A stretch of DNA of 64,000 nt from Telopea speciosissima (lineage: Eukaryota > Streptophyta > Magnoliopsida > Proteales > Proteaceae). Under the pieces are notes generated by a model. It was not told the origin of the DNA. It searched no databases and saw only the letters and a program-made list of their open reading frames with translations. The stretch's first letter is position 1; every line of letters starts with the position of its first letter. Positions 47,443 through 59,062 of this stretch are shown here, in pieces. A program made the position numbers and the translations under genes. The DNA lies in the NCBI RefSeq assembly GCF_018873765.1, contig NC_057925.1, positions 14,147,568-14,211,567 of the forward strand, read 5' to 3'.

Positions 47443-49430
47443 GTTGAGAACATAGATAGTTCAAAGGCAACATGTAATGGATTACCGTATGATCACGAAA
47501 GATAAACTCAAGTCCTCCATTAATACTATTAGATAGAAGAGATGTAGTACAATTAAGCTTTATAGTTCCCATCGCAGGTGGTTGCCGTAACCTTTGTGGC
47601 TGATGGCATGTCATGCTAGCGTCCGGGATGCTATTTGGTTGTGGAGCTATACATGATTCTTGGAATTCCATGAAGGCTCGTTGAGGTTGTTGAATGACAT
47701 CAACCAGAGACCATGTATGCCTTTTGAAAACAAAATCATTTTGTGCCCGCCTAATATACCATGCAATGAAACTGCAGAGTGTTACGGTCTTCCGATGTAT
47801 TTTCTTCTCATGAACTCCCAAGGTTACCTAATCTTGGATCCAAATTTGTAAACTAGGTGTCACTGAAGTTGAGACAATATATAAGAGTGTGCTATCGAAC
47901 CACACTGCCCTTGCAAAAGGACAAGATAAAAGGACTGATCAAGTGTTTCCATAGTCCCTTCACACTACATACATGTCATCTCCAATGGAACCTTCTGATG
48001 AGATAATGTTGCCACAATCACTAGGCCATCTACACAAGCACGCCAAAAGAAGGATCTAACTTTTGGTAAAATTTGACATGACCAAATTTGTTTCCACACT
48101 GCCGATGGAACCACTCTTCTTGATGTAGATGTTGATGTTGAAGACGAAGCATCTCTCATGATCTTAACACATAAAACATGATAAGCAAACTTGCCATTGT
48201 ATCTTTCATTTGAGGCACCTCCCAATTCAAGGTATCAGTCCTTAGAAACAAGGATAGTCTTACAATCACTTGGATGAAAGTAGGCCTCTAATATTTGGAA
48301 ATTCCAACATCTATTATGTTGATCAATAAGATCTGAAACAAGATGCAATGGACATATATCTAGACAATAATGTTGACCAATAAAATCGGAAAGACTTAGG
48401 ATCCGTTGGTCCTCACAAATTATGATTTGGTCTCTTTTCTCAATTTACTAAAGAAGACCTAAAAGAAGTACTTTGCGGCTAACTAGAATACTCCTCCAAA
48501 TCCATGACAGATGATGTTCTAATGTTGCTTGTAAGAAATCATATCTAGAATAATAAATTGCTTTCATAAACCGTGCCCGTCCAGGAGTAGTCCAGATATT
48601 TCCATAAAAGCCAATCAATTTTGGTGAGAAGTGCCAAATTATGTAACTTTGGGTCTCTAAAACCCAATCCTCCATTGATTTTTGGCTGGCAGATTTTTTC
48701 CAAGAGACCAAATGGATCTTATTACCATGTGGAGTTTTGCCCCAGAAGAAGTGGGCTACCTCCTTGGCAAGTCTATCATGATGGGTTGCAGACAATTTAA
48801 AATGTGATGGTGCAAAAGTTGGCATAGAGCTTTTGACTTAAGGAGACTCTCTCCCCCTACATAAGTCAGAAATTAATCCTTCCATCCTTAGAGTCTTTTA
48901 GCAGTTTTATACTTAGAAAAATTTTCACTTTCAAAATTCCAAAGTCAACTGGGAGGCCAAGGTACTTACATGGTCTATCACCATAAGAAATATTAAGAAC
49001 TCGAGAGAACCCCCTTTTGAAACGAGGGACAATATTTCGACTAAATATGTGGGAGGAATTCTTCAATTTGATTGCTTGATCACTTGCTCAACAATATATA
49101 TCAAGGCATTCCTTCAGAGAAGAAACCTTTTGAAGTTATAATTCGGAGAACAATAAATAATCATGTGCAAATAGCAAATGTGTAAGAGGAACAATCCTAT
49201 TCCGAACTTTTATACCATGAATAATGCCTATAAACTCGGCATTAAAGAGGATACCAATCACCACCTGTGAGCATAAAATGAACAAAAAGGGAGATAGTGG
49301 ATCCCCTTGTCGTATTCCTTGAGTTGGTGAAGGAGATGAAGTTGATACATTCATATTTTGTTTCTTATTTTTTTGACGAGAGATCGTTGCCTGGTAGCAT
49401 GGGCCCAGCACACAAGGGCATCAACATTGA

Positions 49431-50663
49431 TGGGTTTTTTTTATTTCATAGGGGGTAGGACAATAATTATGCGTCCTCTAATGTCTGAGTGCATGATTCA
49501 CACAACTGGGAAGCATTCTTTTCCCCTTTTTTTTATATAACTTTCTAATTGAATTATGTGAAAATGAACTCTGTCCGACAATGTGGTCCCAATGTCAACA
49601 CCTCCAGCCAATAAAAACACGCATGGAAGCATCAACCAAGAGGGGCATAATGGTTTTTTGGTCCCGGATAGAGAACACATTCCCTTGAATTATTATAAAG
49701 CATTGAATCCCTATTTAGTTCATGGGCCTAGTTGACCTTATGGTCTATCAATCCCAAGCAAGATTATAATATTGCACGTTTCAAAGCTAATTGTACGTTA
49801 AGCAGTAGTAGATACAATACATGAATCCCCAGAAAGTAAATTTTTCATAAATAAAAATAAAGCATCAAGCTTCCATCAACTACAATTGAACAAATAATAT
49901 ACTAAGTCACTGCATCAGGCCCTCTGATTGGAATGAAGTAAGGTCTTTTTAACTTCCTATAATACAGAACCAGGTTAAATGGTAGAATTCACTATCTAAG
50001 ATTCCAATTATAAGGTCATATCACCTTGAATGAAGAGTTTATCTTTTTAACATGGGTGGTGGCTAAAGTTTTTTCCCATGAACACAAGAGATTCTGTAAA
50101 CCTGATAAGGAGGTTTTTTTGGCGACTGTTGCAGGTGATATGGAGTTTTGAATTACTCAAACAATTAAGAAAAATTATGAAGTTCAAAACTCAATCCTTT
50201 ACGTTCAATTCTTCAGTTTGGAAAGCTTACGCATGTCATACATTTGTAGAGAGAAACCCAAAGATTCCTTGCTTACATGTCAAGTTTCAGTTGATTTGGA
50301 GTTGGCCAAGTGATAAAATAAAGCTTTTAAAAGTATAGAACTACCAAAATGAAGCATGGCAATGCTTAGATTACCAAGAAGATGCATGAAATAAATGGGA
50401 GGGTATATAATTGAATAGGGTATCTATAGATGGCCCACCTATTTGTATCACATAGCAGATGTAATGGGAGTATGGGACAGAAATTTGGAGAGAGAGGCCC
50501 AAAGGTTCTTTGCTCACATGTCAAGTTTCAGCTCATTTGCAGTCGTATCAAGTGGTAAAATGAAGCTTTCAAAAATCTAGGATTACCAAAAGGATACATA
50601 ACAATGTTTAGACTACATACCTTACCCACCTCTGAAGTGCACCAAATCGGAACCTCCTACTCC
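49431..50663. other. Repeat-like spacer, no gene
   Basis: About 49432-49686 has loosely inverted ends and gggcataatgg / gaacacattccc segments like other MITEs here. Two related segments (agagaaacccaaagattcct near 50250 and agagaggcccaaaggttctt near 50490, each followed by acatgtcaagtttcag) indicate an old duplication. Confidence 0.35.
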
Positions 50664-50668
50664 ATCCT

Positions 50669-50933
50669 TGTAACGACCCAATCTCTTTCTTGCCATGATA
50701 TTTTTCACTTTGGCCCAATGGGTCTCACAACTTTAAAACACGTTATACCAAGTAGTGGAGGCTATTCATTATCAATAACTCAGAATCCCCTTTTCTAGCC
50801 GATGTGGGACTAAGTTTGCACTCCCTCACTGATCTCCCAAACCTCCTAGTACTAAGCCATCGATCTTTTGGTGGGAACACCTCACCGATCTCCTAGGTAG
50901 GCCGGTACTGTGTCTTCTTCTTAGGGCATTACA
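50669..50933 (-). mobile_element. Solo LTR or TRIM-like repeat, copy 2
   Basis: Ends TGTAACGACCC and GGGCATTACA, which are also inverted relative to each other. Flanks are atcct and accct (4 of 5 match). The reverse complement matches 31941-32198 along its length. Confidence 0.65.
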
Positions 50934-50938
50934 ACCCT

Positions 50939-52154
50939 AGTTGAATTGAGCCAAGTAAACATGTGATTTTGTATGTTCCACCACTTCTCTGTTCATTTCC
51001 AATATTGATTATAAAACACAATGAGCAACAGGATGTTGATGTCTGGAATTCAAAATGAAAATTTTTATTTGCCTATTCCTAGTCGTAAAATGTATTGATA
51101 GGAGTCATGGTAGTTAGTTTCACTTATGGAGATTATGTAACAGATGTGAAATCTCTCTTGTAGAATTTTTTGTTCATATATTAACATGATTGTTCTTGGC
51201 AGGTTGGGTCGTCCACCTTCGAATTTTGTTGTTCCTACGGACCAAAAACGGATTCACCTCTAGCCTCTAAGTACATTGAAACAACATGATTTCACCGGGA
51301 TTGAGCATGGTTTAGAAAGTGTGAAAACACTTTCTTCTTAAACACATTCTTTTCTTTTCGATGCATTAAATGACAGTTGGACTAACTGTAGGACAATTTT
51401 AAGGATTGGTGCATAACTTTGAAGAGGTGGAATGTAACTAGACACATGTTTAAGCTAGGATTTCATTGCACAACCCTTGCTTCTTTGATCGCAGATCAAC
51501 TAGGGCACAAATCCATCAAGCATTTGTGTGGAGTAAAGGGGATCTACAAGAAACACTATGTGCATGTGTTGTAGTTTTTCAGCTTGATTTTGACATGCGC
51601 CTAACTATCCTAGAGGGGCCAGCCCAATACGGACAGTACACACCCCCTCCCACTTCAACGGTACCTTTGTATAGCTGACCGATACCATTGCCAATCTTGT
51701 AAATTAAATCCTTGGTCTTATTCCCAAGAGTTATTTAATGTAAGAATAAAAAAAGATTTTCAAAATAATTTGAAATTTACATGTCATTATAGCACTATTA
51801 AAAGTTGCACATTTTTCAAGTAGGCATGTAAAATGAGAGGATTCACCCTCATTGAAAAAAATTTGTATTATATTTAAGGGTTAAAACATAAGATTATGCT
51901 TTTTTTCACCGACCTTGGTTACAACAAGATTTTCTCTTGCTGAAGTACTTTGTTAATTGCATAGAATGTGAATAAGCATTAAGAACATGTCATACAAAAC
52001 TCCATCCCAAGTTTGGTAAGCAATAAAGGCTATAGTCTACACCGGTGGAGCAGGGCTAGAATGCTCTAATTGATACAATATCTTATTATGCACCTATGCA
52101 AGGATCAGATGCAGATGATGGACCCAAATAACTGATTAGGTCTTAGACTCAACG
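50939..52154. other. No gene recognised
   Basis: Mixed AT-rich DNA without coding or repeat structure that I can support. Confidence 0.35.
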
Positions 52155-52169
52155 AATGAACCTAGAAAA

Positions 52170-54233
52170 GGTCCACAAGATGAAGGAGTGCATTAAGCTT
52201 TACTACAAAGCAAGCAACCAAACAATAAATGGAAAGAAGTCGAGACTTTGTTTCCGCCCAAATACCCCTCCCAAAGTTAAGAGGAGGTTCTCGAGGATTC
52301 TGAAAATTTTATTATGAGGATGATCCTTCTAAATATTTGGGTCTCCCAACAAACCTAGAGACAAACAATGCTCAGATGTTCGACAAGATAAATGATAAAG
52401 CTAGTATGACAATGTTCGGTTGGACCCAACGGCTCTTAACCCATGATGGTCGGGAGGTACTCCTAAAAGTTGCAATCCTTCCTATTTCCAATTTCGTGGC
52501 AGTCCACTTCAAGCTACCTATGTCCCTCCATAATCTTTCTAGGGAGGCTGCACAATTCTATTGGGGGGAGGGGACATCAAGAGGTCTCAAAAACCCATTG
52601 GATCTCATGGCATAAGGTGAGCCACTCAAAAGAGAAGTGTGAGTTGGGTTTTAGAGAAACTTCCCTCCAAAATAAGGCACTCTTGGCCAAAGCTGCATGG
52701 AATCTCTTCAGTGAACCTCACTCAAATTAGACCCAATCCATAAAGAAAATATACTTCCCAATTTGTGAGTTCATGGAAGCACCATTGGGAAACAATCCGT
52801 CTTGGACTTGGAGAAGCATCATGAAAGGAAGGAAGAAAAATTTTGAAGAAGGGTCTGATTTGGAAGGTGGGACATGAGAATAAAATTAATTTGGAGTGAT
52901 AAGTGAATCCCATCCCTCCCTCAATTCCAATTTAGCATTCAAGACCGCCCGATACCCCTTATGTTTAGGTTTAAAATTTGATCAATCAAGAAGAAAAGCA
53001 ATAGAAGGTAGACCTACCGGAGGTGTTATTTAGCCCACCTGAAAAACAAGCAATCTTCAGTATTCAACTCCTCTATTCCCTCAAGGAGGACCGATTGGTG
53101 TAGCGAGCAGCTAGCACTGGAATGTTCTCAATGCAATGCTAGAGAAGCAAGGTCAAATGATACTCCTCCTTCCTTGAACTTGAGTAAATTGGATGCTACT
53201 CCAACCTCAATCTAGAAAGCGATTTGGAGTTGCGACACCTATCCTGATTTTCGTTCTTTCTTGTGGCAAGTCTGTGTAAATGAGCTGGCCTCCGGCAAGG
53301 AATGCTTACATCGCAATTTATGGGTGGAACGACCATTGAGACGGTTGAGCACATTCTGATTCAATGCCCTTTCGCTAAGGTCGTCTATTTTTGCTGACCT
53401 CTTTCCCTAAAAATCCTTCAGGATAACAATTCCCCTCTCTCGAAGTAGATTAATTAAGGAATGGAATGACTTCAATGTTCTCATAAAAAAAGGAGCAGAG
53501 CGTAGATAGGCTAATGGCTTATGTAGTTTTGTTATTTGGACTTTGTAGAAGGCTTGAAATGATCTGGTGTTTTGAAGACATGATTGGACCCCTCATGAGG
53601 TTATTCAAGCAGCCTTGACGACTCACTCAGAGTTTCTCCAGGCACAAACTCCTCTTCCTCAGAAATCCCATGCTCCAATTTCAGGTCCATCTACTTCTAC
53701 CAATGCATGGAAGCCATCTAGCCAATCGTTCTATAAGCTGAACTATGACGCTTCAAAAAACCCAATGAACACGAAGCATGGGATTGGCATCATCATTCAG
53801 GATCGGGAAGGCAATTTGATCTTCGTCAAATCTGAGGTTTCCAGTTTTGTGGATATAGGTGAGGGTGAATCTCTAGCTAATCGAAGTAGCATGCTTAAAG
53901 CTTTGTCCATTAGACTAGACTGCATTGAGGTAGAACCGGATAGCAATGAGAGTGTATCTTTCATTCAAGATCCAGGAAAAGCGGCTCCTCTATCCTTGCA
54001 ACCGATTATCTCAGATATTCATCACCTTGCACCATATTTTCTTGTATGTAACTTATATTTCTAGGGAATCGAACAATTTGTGGATTCCTTAGCTCGAAAG
54101 GCCTGTCTATGCAGTATACGACGGTTTGGCCGAATTTCACTCCTTTGTTGAGGGATTTGTGTAACCCTCAAACCATGTGTCATGCACCTGCTTCTCAATA
54201 AATTTCATTTTACCCAAAACAAAAAAAAAAATT
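52170..54233 (+). mobile_element. 5'-truncated L1-like LINE with clear target duplication
   Basis: Target duplication aatgaacctagaaaa (52155-52169) and aatgaacccagaaaa (54234-54248), one mismatch. The tail is A-rich (54217-54231). It encodes, with stops, KYLGLPTNLETNNAQMFDKI, then VAVHFKLPMSLHNLSREAAQ, FYWGEGTSRGLKNP and RNase H (SFYKLNYDASKNPMNTKHGI, GIIIQDREGNLIFVKSE; FVDSLARKAC). Confidence 0.9.
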
Positions 54234-54379
54234 AATGAACCCAGAAAAATGATAAGGCAGGTGCATTAATTGCATAACCAGGTTGTGAGTACAGACTCGA
54301 ATCCTCTCCAGCATGCTAACCCCTCCAACATGCATCCAACGGCTGCCAACATCAATGAACGCACCCCGAGGGGCTGTGG

Positions 54380-55045
54380 CACTTTAAGCATAAATCTGAT
54401 GTATCTATTGAACGTCACAAAGCAAGACTTGTCGCCAAAAGCTTTTAACAACGACCGGGCCTTGACTTCACTGAAACGTTTAGTCCAATCATCAAACCAA
54501 CAACAATGCACTTCATTCTCTCAATTGTATTGTTGTGAGTTGTGACAAACAATTTACCCCATCGGCAATTAGAATGTTCAAAATACAATATTTAATGCTT
54601 TCAATAATTTTTGTTCTACCTACTTGTCAATGAATCCAATATTTCACTCACGAACCAAACATATCGAAATTGACTTTCATTTTGTTAGGAAGCTGATGGA
54701 AGTCTTTAAGCAGTTTAGTGTTCACTTTGTCTCAACTATGGATCAAGTGACTGATATCTAACTAAAGGGCTGTCCCCGTGTGCGATTTCAGTTTCTAAAG
54801 GGCAAGATCACCGTCGGCTCTCCCCCGCTGATCTCGAGGGGGGGCCTGTTAAGGATTAGCCTCCATAGTGTCATGCACTCAAACATATTCCACTTGCCAC
54901 CCGTATAACTGTTTACAACTGTATCCATGTCGCTGTAATTTGTTAAGATTCCTTGATGATCTCTATACCATTATATATGTAATGGTTCTTACAAATTAAT
55001 GAAAACATTACAACTCTACAATCATCCCTATTTTCCTCTGTTTCA
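54380..55045 (+). mobile_element. Copia remnant: RT scrap, RNase H end and one LTR
   Basis: HKARLVAKSF and LDFTETFSPIIKPTT (RT) join to NPIFHSRTKHIEIDFHFVRK and HFVSTMDQVTDI (RNase H end), showing a large internal deletion. A purine tract (cgaggggggg, about 54835) precedes TGTTAAGGATTAGCC at 54847, the probable LTR start. The LTR end near 55045 is a guess. Confidence 0.7.
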
Positions 55046-55553
55046 TTCCCAGTTAAGAAGAGGTTTCTTGATTCATCCTTATCCTTACCTCCTACCCTTC
55101 TGCATTCTACTAATTTATTGTTACCCTGAATCACTTCACAAGTGAAGAAGATATATCAACAAGAAATGGTAGACATGCTAAATTTAATCTATTTCCCCTT
55201 TATACAAAATTAATTCTGCGAGATTTTCCACAATTGCCATTGATTACAACAAATAACAAGTGACTGCTAATTATTACTACTACTGTTCCAAACAAGAAAA
55301 TAAACTTACAACACATTGGTGAACAAATTAACAAGTAATACAATGTGAGAGTGGTGAGAGAGACTGCAAATGGGTGGTCACTGAAACACAATGCCTCCCC
55401 AATATCTAGGGTGTCCAACAGCTGGCCAACCAAGATTACTGTCAATGATAGACCAGTACTGTCCATGTTGGAACCCAACACTCAGTGGTGCCAATACCCT
55501 CATGCAGGAACCAATTTCTCTGTGGTACAGTTTCAGAGTGAGTGCGGAGCTTT
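55046..55553. other. Probable 3' UTR and flank of the TGA-type gene
   Basis: Lies downstream of the minus-strand TGA stop codon at 55554. No other gene. The open frames here do not match a family. Confidence 0.4.
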
Positions 55554-55700
55554 TCACTCCCGTGGACGGGCTAGCCAGAGAGAACTAAGAGCACGAAGCC
55601 GAGAGAAATAATCATGTATGGCTAGTAGGGCACGGGCCGATTGCCGGGTTGTTAGTATCCGGTGCATTTGTTGAAGAGTTTGTTGCCGCAAATTGTCAGC
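55554..55700 (-). CDS. TGA-type bZIP transcription factor, last exon
   Basis: Translates as ADNLRQQTLQQMHRILTTRQ, SARALLAIHDYFSRLRALSS, LWLARPRE, TGA stop. This is the C-terminal end of the DOG1 domain of TGA bZIP factors (RHQTLQQ..RILTTRQAAR and LRALSSLW.RPRE are family hallmarks). ARALLAIHDYFSR is most like the TGA9/TGA10/PAN group. The acceptor is aataatag before GCTGAC, phase 0, as in relatives. The bZIP and the rest of DOG1 must lie upstream on this strand; none was found up to 64000, so the preceding intron is at least 8.3 kb or the exon is a stranded fragment. The exon itself is undamaged. TGA factors bind TGACG sites and act with NPR1 or floral glutaredoxins. Confidence 0.85.
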   Translation of the reverse strand, partial: ADNLRQQTLQQMHRILTTRQSARALLAIHDYFSRLRALSSLWLARPRE

Positions 55701-57001
55701 CTATTATTAATCAACAATAAATAATGATGTAAAATTCTGAGCAAAACCTAAAAGAAAAAAGGACACAGGGAACAAGGGAAAGGCGGAAATATTAACTAGA
55801 AAGCCAACCAACACATGGCAAAGGAGCAGGCCAACTACCCAAGGAGCTCAAAATGCTTGGGCAAGCCTAGGCAGCAACATAAACACAGCTTGCATAGCCT
55901 GGGCAGTCCCTCAGTGAGCTGAGCAGATAGCAAGATTACATTTGAGACATTATAAATTTACTTTTAGCAAACATCAACTGCACATGATTTTCTTTTATGG
56001 ATAATAAATATTGCAAAGCAATAAACAAGGAACAAAGCATATAATGAACAAGAACAAGAAGATAGCCAGTTGAAGGCAACAGAGAACCCCTAAGAGGAAC
56101 AAAACAAGAAGACAATGACCCAGAAACAAAAGCTGTTCATAGCTCTCCCATCAGCTGAAAGAGTTGACAGATTAACAGCTCCAAGAAAATGAGCAATTCT
56201 TTCTAAAGCAGAGAGAAAAACCCTTGCAAGATACAAGGACCTCCAAGGCCCGCCGATCTGAACTCATATAACCATCTTAGAATCATCTCCAAGAGGTGAT
56301 TGTCAACCAAGATAAACTTAAAAATAAATTACTAAGCATATATAACTTCCACCATTTCAGACCATATCATAACTTAATACATTTCCTAAAACAGATTAAG
56401 AATATTCAGTAGAGCATAAACTCTCTTACCCCAAAAAAACAAAGCATAAAGTCAAAGATTCAAACCCACCCCCCAAAAGAAAACTTGTGCACACAGACAA
56501 CATGCACTTTTCCAGACCGTACTATAATTTAGAGAGCATAATTTCTAGATGGGCACATCTAGAAAGGTTCTCCAGACAGGCATTTGGTTCTGGCAAATAG
56601 CAGGTGAGTTCAGGATGAAATTTTGTGCACAGTAAAGACGCTAGATCCCCTGCTCATGTCAAATTTCAGCCCAAAGTGGTAAAAACAAAGTATAGAAAAA
56701 TCCATGACTAGGAGAGGTTGCATCCAATACATGGACGGACGAAAAATACAAGGGAAGATGCCAATACATGGGAGAGTATACGATTGAATTCGAGGTCTGA
56801 AATTTGACATGTGGTCGATCCAGACCATTCCAAGAGATCGAACAGCTGGAATTGCCGTCGCACCCTTCCACACAGCAGAAATAGGTAGCCTGCCTAGATT
56901 ACCTCTCTACAAGTACCCACATAAAAACTTTGGCCTATAATTGATATGGACTAAAATAATTAGAGCATGTACTCCAAAGGATAAGCCGACAAGAATCGAC
57001 C

Positions 57002-57032
57002 CTCCCCTCCCCCCTCCCCCCTCCCCCCTCCC
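57002..57032 (-). repeat. C-rich tract, G-quadruplex potential on the minus strand
   Basis: Consecutive CCCCTCC-type units give at least four runs of three or more G on the minus strand, separated by single A. The minus strand is the sense strand of the TGA-type gene. Confidence 0.7.
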
Positions 57033-57326
57033 AAAAAAATAAAAAGACACATCCGCACACAGACAAAAGGGAGTTTAACTAGATGCTTATGCATTAAAAC
57101 CTAGTAAGCCATATACTTGATAGTTGAAACCTGGCTTGAATTGTTCAGCCGCCCCCCCCCCCCCCCCCAACACCCACACCCACCTCTCTTGAAATGGCCA
57201 GTTGCAATTGCATAGGGTACACCTTGACAACACCGCTGTTACCAGTTATCTCAGGTAGCCAAAGCCGTAAAGGGTTCATCAGCAAGGACATCTGCTGCTA
57301 TGCATCGTGAACGGAAAAGGAACCTC

Positions 57327-57489
57327 TGTTTTTATCAGTCCGATTTCAATCCTTGAATCATACAACCCAATGCAACTCACTGCCCAGTAAATTTAGATTC
57401 ACCTGGTGTTTTTATATCAGTCCGATTTTAATCCTTGAATCATACAACCCAATGCAACTCACTGCCCACTAAATTCAGATTCACCTGGT
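57327..57489. repeat. ~80-bp tandem duplication
   Basis: Two copies beginning tgtttttat and containing ccttgaatcatacaaccc and aatgcaactcactgccca, differing by about four bases and a 2-bp indel. Confidence 0.88.
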
Positions 57490-58029
57490 GAATTGCATTC
57501 TGGCTGGAATTGCTGGAATTGCTGGAATCGGTCATGACTTAGCCACTAATCATAGGAACACTTATGACTTGGATGATTCTTACGATTATTCAAGACAATA
57601 ACCTAGTAGACTCACTAAAATTAACTCAGTAGATATTAGTTAAACTCATTCATACTTTTTTTCTTTTCTTTTTTTTGGCTTTTTTTCATTATTTCCTTTT
57701 CTTTAACCCCTTCAACACTTGTCTATGCTTTTCAAAGACCCTACTTTGCTGTTTTGAGTTCTTTTGAGCTAGAATTGGGATTTCCAAGATTTTTCTTTCC
57801 TAAAACTCAATACTCAGATATCCCCTTCAACATTTAATGGAATTTGCTGTTTGTTACCTATGTTTTCTCTGATATTGAAGCTTCAGATGGAGATGAACAG
57901 AGGAGATTTTGGTGGAGAATTTGTTTTCTTGGTTTTCTTAGAATTTTATGGTTGTTACTCCTCATTAACGAGAAAGTTTATGCAGGAAGATGATGTGAAT
58001 CTATAATTTTTTTTGTATTATTCTTAACT

Positions 58030-58139
58030 ATCTAGGGAAATCATTTTGACTCTTACCATTCATGATTTGATTCGGTTGTTGAAAACTGTGGGAGGAATCA
58101 AAACTAAGTGGCTTTTTTTTCCTCAACTATTTAGGAAAT
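58030..58139. repeat. Tandem repeat unit that received copia element 2
   Basis: gaaatcattttgactcttac, then gtgggaggaatcaaaac here match gaaatcattttgagacttac and gtgggaggaatcaaaat at 63678-63840, on the far side of the transposon. An older tandem duplication was therefore present before insertion. Confidence 0.65.
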
Positions 58140-58406
58140 TGTTGAGATTGGCTACGTTACCCACTAGGGATAACCTAGTCCGAGTTGGCTTTTATTACTT
58201 ATTTTATTTTGTTTATGTTTTAATTGTTTTATTCTTGTTTTCCCCCCTATACGATTTCTATTTGGGATTCCTAGTTATAGTGGGAATTCCTAGTAGGAAT
58301 AGGATTGGGGGGGATTCATATCTTGCTGTAATTTGATTTTATTATAAATAAGAGGCTGGGGTGATCGATCAGATCATCAAAGCAATCATTCTCAAGGCTG
58401 TTTACA
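58140..58406 (+). repeat. 5' LTR of copia element 2
   Basis: A promoter-like attataaataa near its end and the TG...CA ends are intact. Confidence 0.93.
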
Positions 58407-59062
58407 TGGTATCAAAGCCAGATCTGATCTAGGAACAGCTTTCTCGATTTCTGGTTCTCTCCCCTCTCTTCTTTCTCAGTTTTCTCAGTTTTTTCAGGAC
58501 TCCTCTCTCTTGGTTTCTGTTTTTTATTTTTTTCTTCTCTCTCCACCACTCTTGGCCTCTTTCTCTCCATCAGGGCAGCAACTATGAGGTGATATAATGC
58601 AAATTTAGTTGCTGCCCTCAATGTCACCTCATTGAAGATCGAAGATATGTGGTATGACCTAAATCTGCCAGCAGGATATTTCCATCCTTGGAGATCAAGC
58701 TCTTCTTACAACTGAAGTTTGATTTCTACCTTTATGGAGATTAGTTCCTGCCCCTATTGGTCTACAACAGTACTTAGTTGAAGACTGCAGAAGTAATTTC
58801 GATCCAGATCTGCACTTTTTCTGCAATAATTTTCTGCATCGATCCAGATCTGCACCTTTTCTGCAATATTTTTTCTGCAAATTTCTGCAATCAGTTTTAT
58901 TGGCTCATCAGCAAGAGCTACTTTTTGGAGGATACTTTCCCTGCTATTACAGGGAAACTCGATCAAGGTTTCAGCAGGCTGAAAATTCTGCAGATTCAAA
59001 ACCCATTATTCACATTCGAATCAGGTTCTTTTTACAGATCTGATTTTTTGTCTGGCTGAATC

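Larger units (their letters stand above)
45177..49430 (-). mobile_element. L1-like LINE (ORF2 RT to RNase H), split by an LTR element
   Basis: On the minus strand: RT motif TQGIRQGDPLSPFLFILCSQ (about 49290-49350), RPCKYLGLPVDFG, HFFWGKTPHGNKIHLVSWKK, VWKQIWSCQILPKVRSFFWR, then RNase H (TIKLNCTTSL, GGLEFIFRDHT). The RNase H tail continues beyond the inserted LTR element as FAFISREGNSLSDTLSRRA (about 45300-45360). A T-run at 45177-45184 marks the poly(A). It is 5' truncated and has stops. The 5' border near 49430 is approximate and no target duplication was found. Confidence 0.82.
55701..58029. other. Probable TGA-type gene intron, repeats but no exon
   Basis: I searched the minus strand for the penultimate TGA exon and saw nothing like it. 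The region has a C-rich block at 57002-57032, a C-run at about 57150-57168, an 80-bp tandem duplication at 57327-57489 and AT-rich sequence. Confidence 0.4.

Noticed and set aside
55200..55611. Frames on both strands next to the TGA-type exon (for example 55345-55611 plus)
   Set aside because: The plus frame overlaps the antisense of the TGA exon, and the minus frame lies after the TGA stop in the 3' UTR.
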